Below, piece after piece: positions 23,135-34,261 of a stretch of 64,000 nucleotides of DNA. Source of the DNA: Augochlora pura (Eukaryota > Arthropoda > Insecta > Hymenoptera > Halictidae); NCBI RefSeq assembly GCF_028453695.1, contig NC_135778.1, forward strand, positions 30,245,214-30,309,213, given 5' to 3'. A model generated the notes under the pieces. It made no database searches, had not been told where the DNA came from, and saw only the letters and a list, made by a program, of their open reading frames with translations. Within the stretch, counting starts at the first letter, position 1; every line of letters starts with the position of its first letter. The translations under genes were made by a program, and so were the position numbers.

Positions 23135-23310
23135 AATAAAAATAATAATAGTTTTATTTCAATTGGTACAGTTTCATTAAAGTTTTTGACGTTGTTTTTA
23201 TAGATATCACTATTACAACAATATTTATAATATTATTATTATTATATATATACAAAGCGAAACTAATCTACAGTTAAGATATATTATTATTATTATTATT
23301 ATTTCCTTTT
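23135..23310. repeat. ATT/TTA microsatellite cluster
   Basis: Several short runs of ATT or AAT trinucleotides occur at 23136-23150, 23228-23246 and 23283-23303 in AT-rich DNA. Confidence 0.7.
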
Positions 23311-23760
23311 ATTTTCTATATTGTTATTTGTCAAGTGTTTCTAATAATAAGTCATTTTTGTTAAAGCAGAATAAGACCAGTTTTGTTCAATTTATTTTCT
23401 AACTAACTGTCTAATCGTTCAATAAATAATCATGTTTGTTTGGTATTATAACTGTAAACGCGCTCATCTGTGAAATATGAAATGTGCAACGACACCTACA
23501 CAAAATTTATCATGCTCGGTGAATAAAACAGTTTCTACTGTTCTGCTCGTATCAAAGTAGGTGACTGCGAAACATTGTTACAACGTGATAAAGAATGTTC
23601 TTGAGAGATATCGAACGGCAGGAAAGGCTTGTCATTTATATTTCACATTGTCACGATCTCAGAAAAATGTATTCGACATTAGACTCATATATTCAGTTTT
23701 ATTTTTTATAACGCTATAAAAGTATGTACGCCATTATAATTAGGAATTGCCCTATACTTG
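23311..23760. other. AT-rich spacer, no gene seen
   Basis: Nothing recognisable. Confidence 0.4.
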
Positions 23761-23764
23761 ACAA

Positions 23765-24190
23765 TGAGTAGGTTCTGTAATTAAATCGTAAAGAATGTTT
23801 AAATTTAACACTTGGCAGAATTGATGACTGATAGATTTTCACTTGATTAAAGCAATTTTATTCGAATATGTTTAACTATTGTAACATGATCAGAATGTAT
23901 TGTTCTATTAAGGAGAATTTGCGAGATAGTTTTGTCGCAGACAGATTTGCACAGCTTTTGTCATTAAATCGCGAAAGAATCTAGAATTGGATAATTTTAT
24001 AAAAGTCGTAGCTAACAGATTCTTGCTTAAATAAATAATTTTGTTCAACTGTTTATAATATTATCAGAATGTAATGTTTATTTCAGAAGAATTTGCAACA
24101 TCGTTTTGCAGAATAAAAATTTGTCTAGCTTTTGTACTTTAATGGCGTAATATTATTAAAATCGAATAATTAATATTATCGAAATAGACT
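23765..24190. repeat. Diverged tandem repeat, period about 185 bp
   Basis: Units beginning GATTTTCACTTGATTAAAGC (23833) and GATTCTTGCTTAAATAAATA (24018) are homologous through TGATCAGAATGTATTGTT / TTATCAGAATGTAATGTT and AGAATTTGC..GTTTTG. A partial unit precedes them (GTAATTAAATCGTAAAGAAT near 23779 against TCATTAAATCGCGAAAGAAT near 23961). Roughly 2.3 copies, too diverged for a young satellite. Confidence 0.55.
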
Positions 24191-24319
24191 GTTTCTATGG
24201 ATAAAGTGTAAAATATTTTGTTTTAAGTTGAATGAATTTTTTCACTCCTTCAACTATCTTGCACAAGTACGTGTCATTATTCTTAGGAGAGTTTACCAAA
24301 ATATTTCACTGCAATGTGA

Positions 24320-24870
24320 TTAAAGACACAAAAAATCCTCAAATCTGAAATCTGAGTTTTCTTTTCCAAAGGGAACTCTAACACTGACAATAAGAGTTAA
24401 TTATAATTAATCAGTAAGAGTAAAGTGCCATTGAAAAATATTTTAATGAATATAATAATAATCTTATTGAACAGACTAATTTTTGGCGTGCACACAATCT
24501 TAGAATAGTAAATACTAAATTTTTACCATTGTACTATATTATTTTATTAAAAATTATACACTTACTCCACTTATCGTATATTTGAAAAGCTGAATGTTTC
24601 TATAAAAAAAATGACCGTGTGTAAATAGAATTTTCTTTCTAAAAGTAACCTTTAAAGTTGTTAATAACGATGAAGTTAATAATAAAATTTTAATCACATC
24701 CTTACCGTAAGTATTACATTTCGATCGTTCAGCTGTATTATTCCGTTATAAATCATGTATTTCTGCTACTTTTCATATAATCAAAAAGCTGAACTTTTTT
24801 TTTGAAATATAGATTAGTATGCGGAAGTTGAATTTTCTTTTCCAAAGTTAACTCGAAAACTGTGAGCAGC
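24320..24870. repeat. Second diverged tandem repeat, period about 200 bp
   Basis: A segment AAAGCTGAATGTTTCTATAA near 24588 followed by GAATTTTCTTTCTAAAAGTAA recurs near 24787 with GAATTTTCTTTTCCAAAGTTAA. A third, partial copy (TTTTCTTTTCCAAAGGGAACTC) lies near 24358. Decayed tandem DNA. Confidence 0.45.
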
Positions 24871-24889
24871 ACAGAAGAGTCATCTTACG

Positions 24890-25440
24890 ATTCGCGCTCA
24901 GCGCGTAGAAATAAAAACACGCGGGACCCATTCCCGTCGTGTGGAAACGCGTTGTTCTCCATCTGCATGACAATAAACGTGTCATAGCCGCGAGTGCAAA
25001 CCCTCCGTTCCAAGAACTAATAAGTTAGCGAGTGAAACGTGATCGTTAAGCGAAATGATTCGCGATTTTTCGGCGGTAACGCGGGAATTGCCGCACTTCC
25101 ACGGGCCTGTTAATGGCCTTTTCCAAGGATCGTAAATTGCAACAGCCATTATTATCATTCCGTTCGTGATTATTAAAATATCGGACGCGGTACTCCTGAT
25201 ACTTAGCCGCCCATTGTGAGCATTGGCGCTTGATGACATAATGGCACTTCGGGCATCGATCGAACGATCGCTGCCAATACAAGAAACGTCTTTATTGTGG
25301 ACCGACGTCTCTTGTACGCCCAATTTCAATTCAACCTGTCAATTTTTATTCGAGTCGGTGAGAACCGATCGCGTGGAACAGTGCCACGCTGAATTCGATT
25401 CTGTGAAAAGTGGAGACGGTTAATTGTCATTGTTCTACAC
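24890..25440. other. GC-rich island
   Basis: CG-containing block of about 500 bases. Overlapping frames of 115 and 78 codons on the minus strand and 66 on the plus strand are not recognised. Candidate conserved noncoding or regulatory DNA within the putative first intron. Confidence 0.3.
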
Positions 25441-26200
25441 GAATCTACAAATTCAATCGCAGTTCACTTTCAGGCTTATAATGAATACTTGTTCGATAAG
25501 TTTAAATTAAAAAATTGTGGATAAGGTCGGTAAATGTGGAAAAGAAAGAGATCATTTTATGGTTATGCAAAACGCATTTTTTAATATTCTTTACAAACTT
25601 TAGATCAGGGTTAACAAACTAGTTGAAGTGTCTGGTTGCTAACCTTTTATTTTTACATTTTGTTTAAAATTCGACTATCCCATTGATGTTGTGAAAATTG
25701 TTCATAATTGAATATGAAATTGTATGATACAAAATATAATATTAATAATATGAACAAAATTAATGTTGATATTATAATACAGTACGAAATATTAATATTA
25801 TAATGATTATTTATTATAATATTTCATGTTTCATGTTATAACATTAATATTAATTCTGTTAAATTAATTAATTGTGTGTTAATAACATCAATATTAATAT
25901 TGCACCGTTCTTAATTAGTTACGAAAGAACGGTTACAATAAACAAAAAGAAATGCGTAATATAAAGAAAGCAGAATTTTTTTAAAAATATGAATGTCTGA
26001 TTTTTGTTTAATGAAACTGTTCTTTTGTAGCTTATTAAAATCGGTCCAACATGAATACTGTTAAAAATAATACAATGAATTAAATTCTTACAATTAATAT
26101 TAACGTCATTAATATCGATATTAATGTTACAATATAAAATATGAAATAAAACCTGACTATATGCATAATTAAATTGATTACATTAATTAAGTACGAAATT
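25441..26200. other. AT-rich sequence, ATTAAT-rich tract
   Basis: The stretch 25730-26160 is built largely from ATTAATATTA-like strings. No gene. Confidence 0.45.
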
Positions 26201-27355
26201 GAAGGAGAACTTTAAAAATGTAAATGGTCAACCTGTATTCTAACCCTGCGAGATCATTGCGGTTATGCCAAGATCCGGAGCATAACAGAGTGCTATGATG
26301 AAAGTGGTTTCAGTTTTTTATTTTCCAAGTTTATGCCATATAATGTTTAACAATTGATGGTTTCGCGGCAATAAGAACGCAGTTGCACTGTTTAATACTG
26401 TTTTTGTTAGGCGTCCTATCCCTATTGAAAAAAATGTGGTCTCTCGCTTGGTGTAAACAGGAATCAGCACCGAGTAACAAGTATGGCGGTTTCACAACAG
26501 ATTGCATCGCGTGTTTAATATGTCTGGTGCAATAGAGAGGCAGTCCTATAAACTTATCCCGCGTTCTGGCGTTGGATATTATTACTTCGAGATACATTAT
26601 TCATCACGCTCGCGATTATAATAAAATATAGCTTACTTTTTATAGCAAATCTTCGATGTGAGCTGCAGCTGTTGTGATTTCGGCATAAAGATGCGTGGCT
26701 ATGAGATATTAAATTGTGTTTAGAGGAATGGTAAAGGTTTATTGACTTCTTCCGCAAGAATTCTGTGATACATTAGGTCGAGTTATAAATTAATTCCGTT
26801 TTTTGATTAAAGATTTATTTTTTTATTTATTTCTTCATTTACTTTTACTTTCTTACGTTGAACCTTTATTATATGTTGTTATTAATATTATTAATATTTT
26901 ATTAATGTATTATTAATACGTTCTTAATATGTTATTAATAATTACTGTTGTATGATAACACAAGATTATAGGAAATATGTCGGTTGGTATTTTATTTAAC
27001 AAAAATATGCAGCAATAACACCTACTGGATTTTTCAATGTATTTTTCAATTGAAAGAAATTTTATACTATATGATATTTAAAGATATCAAAATTGAAATG
27101 GTGGAGATCTTATACATAGCCGAAATTTTCACTTGAATTTATTAAATATTAAAATTAAGTTCTAAATTAAATTGCCTCTTTTTTAACGTCATGATATATA
27201 AGCAGAACATTTTTATCGTGAATTTATTATTCTATTAAAAATTAGTTACTTTTGTGAGTTTAATCTTCAGAATTGAATGTCTTCTGTTGTATGATTATTT
27301 AACATTACAAAGATATAGGAGAGATATTTTCATTTAAAGAAAAGTTGAATCATTA
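26201..27355. other. Spacer, no gene seen
   Basis: A mildly GC-richer patch spans 26250-26600. Minus frames there (88 and 67 codons) are not recognised. AT-rich from 26770 onward. Confidence 0.35.
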
Positions 27356-27505
27356 AAATGTCGATAAAAAATCCATTACAACTACAATTTCTATTAAAAA
27401 TCTGCTACAATTTAAATTTCTCTTAAAAAATCTATTGCAATTTAAATTTTTATCAAAAATTTATTAAAAAATCATTACAAATTAAATTTCTATTAATACA
27501 TGACA
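27356..27505. repeat. Degenerate AATTTCTATTAAAAAT repeat, cluster 1
   Basis: Units of about 30 to 36 bases containing CATTACAA and TTTCTATTAAAAATC recur four to five times. The same repeat forms a larger cluster at 37755-38105 and a weak one near 36060-36185 and 36410-36480. Confidence 0.6.
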
Positions 27506-28560
27506 GAATATTGGTGAAATTTATTTTGACTGGAAATATAAATTACGTAGTGATAATCTATAATAATATCTTTACTCGAAAGAAATTTTCGAAAATTAAA
27601 AGTTAAATTGTTCGTTTTAATTACAACTTACAGCGCTCATGGGGAGGAATAAAAGTCCGAAAAGAACCACAAGTTAACCTTTTACATAAACAACGATGTT
27701 CTACATGCAAAGATGAGTAGAAACAAAGAAATAACATTTTTTCATTTAGTTTCATTTCATTTTTGAGGAAAATTAGGTTGAAAAAAATAGTACTATTGAG
27801 TAGGAATATCAAGTGACGTGTCTGACAATGACGTACTAACTCTACTTTTCGTCATACTACGATCTTACATATTAATTACCTAAATAAATGTAGGGATGTT
27901 AGCAAATAAATATAGGAATAATTCTTAAATGGAAAAATGTTACTCCTCTTTGTCGACTTATTTTTGTATGTAAAATCTCTTCTCTACCTGTTTTACCACA
28001 AATTTTGATACACCCTATAGAAAATGTACATCCTATCAATTACGCGCCGATTATTAAGGCATTTGCACTAATCTCGAAAAAACTGTTTGCAATAAAAGTT
28101 AATAAGTACTTCGGAAAGAACGAAGTGTGATAATACAGTTGTCGTAAAAAATTTTCTTTCGATAAAAATAACGGGTCACCTTGACTTTTTTGAAATAAGC
28201 ATTGCGTATTTTTGACTTTATGGCGTTATAGCTAACCTGAAAACAAATTCAACGATCTGCTGCACAATTACTTACAAATGAATTTTAGCTTAAAAACTAC
28301 TTTAAAATACACGATTTCTTGAGCTCTTTGCCGAAAAACAAAATATTTCGAAATTTTTAATATTGCACATTGTTCATTCATAAATGCCTAAAAATTGGAG
28401 CAACGATTTAAATAAACATCCGTATAATTTTTTAATATTGTTTTAAATTACGCTAAGCTTAAAGACAAAAAGTTTTGTCTCTATACAAATTTGCAAAATA
28501 CATTTTGCAATATTTTATTGAAATGAAAACGATTTTGGATGAAATTGTCTAAATAAGTTT
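27506..28560. other. AT-rich sequence, possible decayed element
   Basis: The strings GATACACCCTATAGAAAATG (28010) and TGCCTAAAAATTGGAGCAAC (28385) look like repeat-derived sequence; the second recurs partly near 29127. I cannot assign a family. No gene. Confidence 0.3.
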
Positions 28561-28569
28561 ATTTGCCAC

Positions 28570-28960
28570 AAAGAAGATTTTTTATGGAGATTCAGTGGTA
28601 CAAAATGATAATATGAATAGCCAAACTGATAACATTAATAGTTATCACCTTTGCCAAGGATTTATAGAGATTTTTAATAGTGCCTTGCTCTAATTGCTCT
28701 AATTGTAGAAATATTTTCGTAAAAGTACTATTGTCTAGCCTGTGAAATACAATTCTACTTTATTTCTGCAACTTGATAGGTTTGCAGATTTGTATACATA
28801 GAAACGCAACTTTGACGATACTGTTAAATGAATAAAAATTATATCAATTTCAAAGTGTGATATATTTTTCGCTGGATACTGTACGTGATATCTTCTGCAA
28901 CATCTCTGCATTTTTGGAGATTTTTTATTTTTTACAACTGGCATTACCAATTCTCACATA
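28570..28960 (+). mobile_element. Dispersed repeat Y, copy 1
   Basis: About 390 bases homologous to 33465-33905. Shared blocks in order include TTTTATGGAGATTCAGTGG, GATAACATTAATAGTTATCA, CAAGGATTTATAGAGATTTT, TAGTGCCTTG, an ATACATAGAAACGCAAC-like block, AATGAATAAAAATT, GGATACTGTA and ATTTTTTACAACTGGCATT. No ORF resembling a transposase or polymerase. Type of element unknown. It ends where an AATTAG repeat cluster begins, as does copy 2. Confidence 0.65.
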
Positions 28961-28969
28961 ACTTCTTGT

Positions 28970-29105
28970 ACCTAATTATTACTAGTATAATTAGCGCTTG
29001 TACCTAATTAACAACTATTATAATTAGCTTTTGTAACTAATGATTCGTTCATAATTAGCTCTTGTAACTAATGATTGCTATTATAATTAGCTCTTGGAAC
29101 ATCTT
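28970..29105. repeat. TAATTAGCTCTTGTAACTAATGATT minisatellite
   Basis: About four diverged copies of a unit near 36 bases reading ATAATTAGCTCTTGTAACTA plus ATGATT. It lies just right of dispersed repeat Y copy 1, paralleling the ATAACTAATT repeats right of copy 2. Confidence 0.65.
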
Positions 29106-29189
29106 TTTTTGTTAGACTGATTTAAATGCCTTAAAAATCGGCGCGACCTTCAAGATGGACACTCTATATAATTAACAGCTTTTTCGTAA

Positions 29190-29640
29190 TACGTTTAATC
29201 GTGCCTTGCGGTAATATAAAAACGAAGGTCGTAATGCGAGATCAATAAAAATTTCGTTAAGCTTAAAGCGTGCGCTATCCTTTTGTTCCGGATCGTGTAT
29301 TCGTCTTATTAATTTCGACTGCGGGGAGATCACGAGAGTCACCTCGATAAAGCAGAGGAAATGCATAACAAAAATCGCGCGAAGGATACGAAACGAGGAA
29401 GGAGAAAGAGAGAAATGTTTGTCGCCGGCGTGCAACAAATGAATCGCGATGGACGCGTCGGGAAAAAAATGGTAAGGTCGAGCGCGCGGAGTGCTTGCAC
29501 AAGGCTGGTTGCTCGGAGGTGCTTCGGTTTCTTTCGTCCAAAATGACTTCATCCGCGGACGATTCCAAGGATTTCGTTGGAGGAAGGAAACAAAAAGCAG
29601 GTAGCAATCACGGCGAGGAATGCGCGGGAAGGTTGAAATA
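29190..29640. other. GC-rich island
   Basis: CG-containing sequence with overlapping frames on both strands (minus 29172-29702 of 176 codons, minus 29275-29607, plus 29361-29546). None shows a recognisable domain. The longest is inflated by the GTGCA-rich stretch to its right. Confidence 0.3.
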
Positions 29641-29723
29641 ATAGCTGCACCGGTGCAGTCGGCGGTGCAGCGGTGCAGAGGAGCACCGATGCAGCAGTGC
29701 ACTGATGCACTGATGCAGGGACG
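29641..29723. repeat. GTGCA-rich minisatellite
   Basis: Eight or more GTGCA or ATGCA units occur in about 80 bases, in imperfect repeats such as GCACCGGTGCAGTCGGCGGT and CACTGATGCACTGATGCA. It is GC-rich, unlike most arrays in the window. Confidence 0.75.
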
Positions 29724-29759
29724 AGCGACGAGCCGATGCTGATACTAGCACACAGTGGG

Positions 29760-30400
29760 CTAGAAACTCGTTTAACGCGTCCAAAATTAGCTATCCATAG
29801 CTATACCATATTTCAATAATATTTCGTTTCAACGCTTCTTTCGAAGTAATAACCGTATTTCTTAATAACCGTTCTTCGACTTCATCCCATAAGTGTTCAA
29901 AGGGGTTTAATTCGGGACATTGCGGTTGATGCGGCAACGCGTGTAGAACATTATACAACGTCCATTCTTGGACTATTTTAGCGGTATGCTTCGGATCATT
30001 GTCCGACTGAAATCAATAATTGTTTGGTAAATTCAATTTTGATACAATGTTTTTGAAATTTTCCTGCAAAATTTTCAAGTACTTCTTTTTGTCCACTATA
30101 TGGTCGATAAGCAGAAAGTTTCCCATTTCACTAGATGCCATGCAGACGCAAATCAATATAGATCCACCATTATGTTTTCTAGTCGATCGTAGGTTTCGCG
30201 GTTCTAATTCTGTGGTTTATTTCTTCCGGACACTTTTACGTTCATCACTACTAAAAATGTTAAATTTACTCTCACCAAAAAGTGATACTTTGCTCCAGAA
30301 CGAATTATTTTTATAAATCAATTTTTCGAAGAATTTTAAAAGTACAATTTTATTTTTGGTTGAATGTTAGAAGCGCAATACTTTCGTGTATGAGTGTAGG
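29760..30400 (-). pseudogene. Tc1-like transposase pseudogene with one terminal repeat
   Basis: On the minus strand the conceptual translation shows FWSKVSLFGESKFNIF, then NDPKHTAKIVQEW and NPFEHLWDEVEERLL. These are the hallmarks of the Tc1 DD34E transposase (cut-and-paste transposition in the nucleus). The second catalytic D and the E are present and separated by 34 residues, but the first D is G (FGES where FSDES is expected) and stop codons interrupt the frame (for example near 30217 and 30014). The right edge carries a terminal sequence, in minus orientation ACACTCATACACGAAAGTAT, shared with the remnants at 46931 and 54077. The left end is truncated near the GTGCA minisatellite. Dead copy. 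Confidence 0.85.
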
Positions 30401-30419
30401 TACATAGCTCTCTCGATCT

Positions 30420-30850
30420 CGCTCGATGAACTCGCGAGGAGCCGGCTCTCCACCGCGGTGACTAATAACGCGATTCTGTATCGTGTTAAATTCCTTCGTC
30501 CGGCTGATTCCCGCCGGTTTATGGGATGCCTTCCGGGGGTATCGTGATAGCTCGCCGATTAATCGCAGCCACCGAGCAAATACGCCCGATCTTGACCTTT
30601 CGACGAGTCTGGAATCTCTTTGTGACTTCTTCGGAAAGCCGGACGGTCGACGTACAGTTTATCCTTTCGTTTAACCCGGTCGCAGACAATGACGTCGAAA
30701 GGACGTCACTGGTTTTATACGCTGTTTCAGGCTTCAAAGTCGATAATGTCTCGCACTCGAACGGCGGAACCTTCGACGAAATTATAACCGAGTATGCTGA
30801 GGAATCATTTATGATTTCATTTGTTACCTTTCAACCACAGTGTCTTTAAA
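30420..30850. other. GC-rich island
   Basis: About 430 bases of CG-containing DNA with overlapping plus frames (30483-30674, 30526-30849) and a minus frame that I do not recognise. Candidate regulatory or conserved noncoding block. Confidence 0.3.
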
Positions 30851-30854
30851 GATA

Positions 30855-31030
30855 GTTTCAGGAATTGTTGGAATCTGTTGACAAAAATATAAGTTAGAAT
30901 GAGTATGCTTGATATTATTTATGGTTTTATTCATTAATTTTTGTCAACGGATCTTTTGAACTGCTCCATCTAAGGGATGTTAGATTTTCTGTGGATCTTA
31001 ATGAAACATAGACGAACGATTCGATCGATT
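30855..31030 (+). repeat. Duplicated 170-bp segment, copy 1
   Basis: Reads GTTGACAAAAATATAAGTTA, then a TATTTATGGTTTTATTCATT block, TTTTTGTCAACGGATCTTTT, AGGGATGTTAGA and TGGATCTTAATGAA. The same blocks occur in the same order at 31695-31860. Each copy also has an internal inverted repeat (TTGACAAAAAT facing ATTTTTGTCAA in copy 1). Confidence 0.6.
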
Positions 31031-31694
31031 CAGAGTGATGGGAATTCATTTACATTGTAATACAATTATATAATAGAATCACATTGTTATATAATTACAT
31101 AATTTAATTATATTGTAATACAATTTCATTGTATTTGGATTACACCGTAATTCAATTAAGTTATTAAATTACAATATAATTTAATCATGAATGTAAATAG
31201 ATTATAGCATAATTCAAATACATTAAATGTCAAATATAATGTAATAAATTACAATGCAATTAAATTAGAAAATAATTGAAATACAAGTTTTCAAATTCCA
31301 GCCCAGATCTCTGAAAAAATTAGATACATTTTTGTGTTTCTTTCACATAAATAATTTTTGTCCCATCTACGTAAGAAATAAACGAATTTAAACAAATTTA
31401 AGCAACTCAAACAAATATCAACAAATGTAAACAAATAAATAAACGACATTCTAATACGAATCAGTTTGTAATTTAATTTAACGACGACCTGAATTACAAA
31501 TCACAAAATTATTTTGTCATTTAATTCAATCGTGATATAAAATATAAATTACAATCTAATCGAATTACTTCGCCATTTTATTCAATTGAGATAAGATCTA
31601 TGAATTACAATGTTATCGAATTACTATGCAATTTAATTACTTTGTAATTTTAATCCCTGAATTCAATTATAACTGAATATTGTTATTTGAATCA
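31031..31694. repeat. AATTACAATGTAATT-type low-complexity tract
   Basis: A long stretch of AT-rich near-palindromic units (ATTACAATGTAATT, TTACAATATAATTTAAT) between the two duplicated segments. No gene. Confidence 0.55.
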
Positions 31695-31860
31695 ATCGTT
31701 AAAAATTGTTGACAAAAATATAATTGAGTGTGATCATGCTCGAAATTATTTATGATTTCATTTATTAATTTCTGTCGACAGATTTTTTGAGATGTTTGAT
31801 GTAGGGATGTTAGACTCCCGATGGATCTTAATGAAGTCCATAATAAACGTTTCAATTAAT
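31695..31860 (+). repeat. Duplicated 170-bp segment, copy 2
   Basis: Counterpart of 30855-31030, with TTGTTGACAAAAATATAATT, TTTATGATTTCATTTATTAA, TTTCTGTCGACAGATTTTTT and TGGATCTTAATGAAG. A direct duplication about 835 bases away. Confidence 0.6.
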
Positions 31861-32590
31861 TGTCAGAAATTGTTGGCAAAAATATTGATGTAGCAGCAAT
31901 AATTGGAATATAAAATATAATCGATGTAATAATTGGATAATACCATAAAGGGTGAAGTAATTAGGAAAATTGTACGGTTAGGAAGAGATCTTGTGATACC
32001 AAGACGAGAACTGGTCGATTTGCTGTGGCCGGAGAATCATCTATTTAGCAAGAATCCTAAAGAATAGACCTCTCTCTTCATGTTATTAGAAATATTGAAA
32101 GAAATTACGCGAAGAAATTACTCGATATGTATAATTATGCAGCGACTCTCAAAACTGTTGCAATAGACAGCATAATCGAGTAAAAAGCAACGGAAATTAA
32201 CCAGTAATTAAACATTGATAAGAAGGAATCATTACCAAAATGAAAATGAAATTGTTATTATCGAGCTTTTAGATTTACGAAATGAAAATAAAAATTTAAT
32301 CTTGGCCATAAAATTAAATCTTGCTTTTTGTATTTTAACGTGAATTTTCGTCACTTTCGCATCTGAATGAAAATCGATGCTTTCAATGACAACTGTTCTA
32401 AATTTTCATATAATTTAATAAACGTTCGTTGCAAGCTAAAATGTTATTATAAGCTATATTCTCGTAATGGACTGGTCTTTGTTCGTCCGTTTCGGTCATG
32501 TTCGTTAATTTCAAGCGACCGTAAAACTGAAATTCAATCGAATACGCGTTAAAATCCCGCATTGAAAATATATTTCCAGAAAATCGATTC
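31861..32590. other. AT-rich spacer, no gene seen
   Basis: No recognised element or frame. Confidence 0.4.
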
Positions 32591-32594
32591 CCTT

Positions 32595-33055
32595 TCATCG
32601 GGCTCGAGTAGGTTGTATAAAGACCCTCGAACGGGTCCCGTCCAGAAAAATGTGTTTCTTACAACAATAATGTTTTTTCGCGGCGCGTACACGCCGATGG
32701 ATAATTGAGGAGGAAAGAGGGCGAAGAGGGAAAGAGTACGGGACCGCAATTTTACGTAGCGCGACGAATGCTGGGACGAGTGTGCTTTATAAGGTGCTTG
32801 TTAAATTTTACAACCGGTCATTACGCTCTTGATTCTGGTAAAACTTGAGGAAATAATAATAACGCGTGGTTAAACCGGCGTCGCGTCGGTTCGACGAGGG
32901 GTCGATGGAAATTCCTCGTTTTCGTGAGACATCAACAGCTTCCGACATGCAGCCATTTTTCATGTTCCATCGGCATTGTCTGCGGCAGAGACGGCCCAAG
33001 AATTTTATTCGGATAACCGATGAAATATACACTGCCGGACAAAAAGATAGTACAC
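32595..33055. other. GC-rich island
   Basis: CG-containing block. Short overlapping frames on both strands (minus 32549-32749 and 32808-33032, plus 32866-33126) are not recognised. Candidate noncoding regulatory DNA. Confidence 0.3.
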
Positions 33056-33084
33056 TATACGTAATTAACGTGACTTTTCTTTAT

Positions 33085-33327
33085 TTAACCCCTTGCACTA
33101 TAATAACAAGTCAGACTCGTGATTAATATTTCATACAACATCTGCTAAATGTGAATATTATTCACTTCTTCCGCAGTGAAATCACATTGAATTCTTTTGT
33201 TATCAAAGTCTAGAAACGGAAGTAAATAAAGACAATGCAATAAACAAAAATTATTCAGTCCTATTAAGGAAAATATTATGAAAAATAATCAACACAGCAT
33301 GAAAGGAGTCATAGTGCAAGGGGTTAA
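33085..33327. mobile_element. TTAA element, uninterrupted copy
   Basis: Ends TTAACCCCTTGCACTATAA and CATAGTGCAAGGGGTTAA with TTAA on both sides. It is 243 bases long including one duplication at each side. It is homologous in reverse complement to 21751-22248 minus its insert, and so serves as the reference for the nested insertion there. A nonautonomous piggyBac-like element by target and end sequence. No transposase ORF. Confidence 0.8.
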
Positions 33328-33464
33328 CGTTCCAACCAAAGTTTTATACCTATGCAAAGCAAAAAACCACTATAAACATACAATATTAGATTCAATTGAT
33401 TTCAATTGAAATTAAATTAATATTATATTAAATTGTTCTTATTTCTCGAAAAGAGAGAAAGAGA

Positions 33465-33905
33465 ATTTTTATGGAGATACAGTGGCAGAAAATGATAGTA
33501 TGAATAGACAAAATGATAACATTCATAGTTATCATCTTTGTCAAGGATTTATAGAGATTTTAAATCGTGCCTTGTTCTAATTATTTTAATTGTAGCTATT
33601 AATTGTAACTATTAAGCATTAATTATCGTTTGCTGATTTATTGAGATACATAACTCTTAGCTAAATGTGCTATCATCTTATATCAGTATATATTCATAAA
33701 AATAACATTGTCTAGTCTTTAGGCATGTTTCTAGTTTTCCAGATTTATATATATATATATAGATACGAAAACACGGTTGTAATATTAAATAAATAAAAAT
33801 TGCGTTTGTAAGGTGTGGAATTTTTTCATCGGACACTGTATATGTCTGCAACAGCACGGTATTCTTCAGGATTTTTCATTTTTTACAACCAGGATTGTCA
33901 TTGAT
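33465..33905 (+). mobile_element. Dispersed repeat Y, copy 2
   Basis: Homologous to 28570-28960 over nearly its whole length (TTTTATGGAGATACAGTGG, GATAACATTCATAGTTATCA, CAAGGATTTATAGAGATTTT, AAATAAATAAAAATTG, CGGACACTGTA, ATTTTTTACAACCAGGATT). It carries a (TA) run at 33749-33762 and some extra AT sequence in the middle. No coding capacity recognised. Confidence 0.65.
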
Positions 33906-33909
33906 TACA

Positions 33910-34256
33910 CCATGATTATTACGCTAATTATATTTAACTAATTATAACTAATTCGAATTAACGAAGTATAATTAACTAATCATAACTACCGCACCAATTA
34001 TAATTAAACTCGTAAATAAATATAAGTATAATTGTTACGTCTTGCAGCTAATTATAACTAACTTAATCTGTTCTAACAACTAGTTATAACTAGTTGAATT
34101 AGTCTTTACATCTATTTATAAATAATACAATTATTTCTTATATCTACATACAACTAATTCATTTAGTCCATACAAATAATTATAACTAGCTCAATTAGTT
34201 CTTACTACACAATAAATTATATGTAATATATATTATTATATAATATAATACACATA
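33910..34256. repeat. TAATTATAACTAATT low-complexity array, left part
   Basis: A degenerate array of TAACTAATTATAACTAATTC and related strings. It resumes at 34871 beyond the solo LTR. Confidence 0.7.
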
Positions 34257-34261
34257 ATATC

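Noticed and set aside
29172..29702. 176-codon minus-strand ORF
   Set aside because: Its start lies in the GTGCA minisatellite, it covers a GC island, and two other frames over the same DNA are also open. No recognisable motif.
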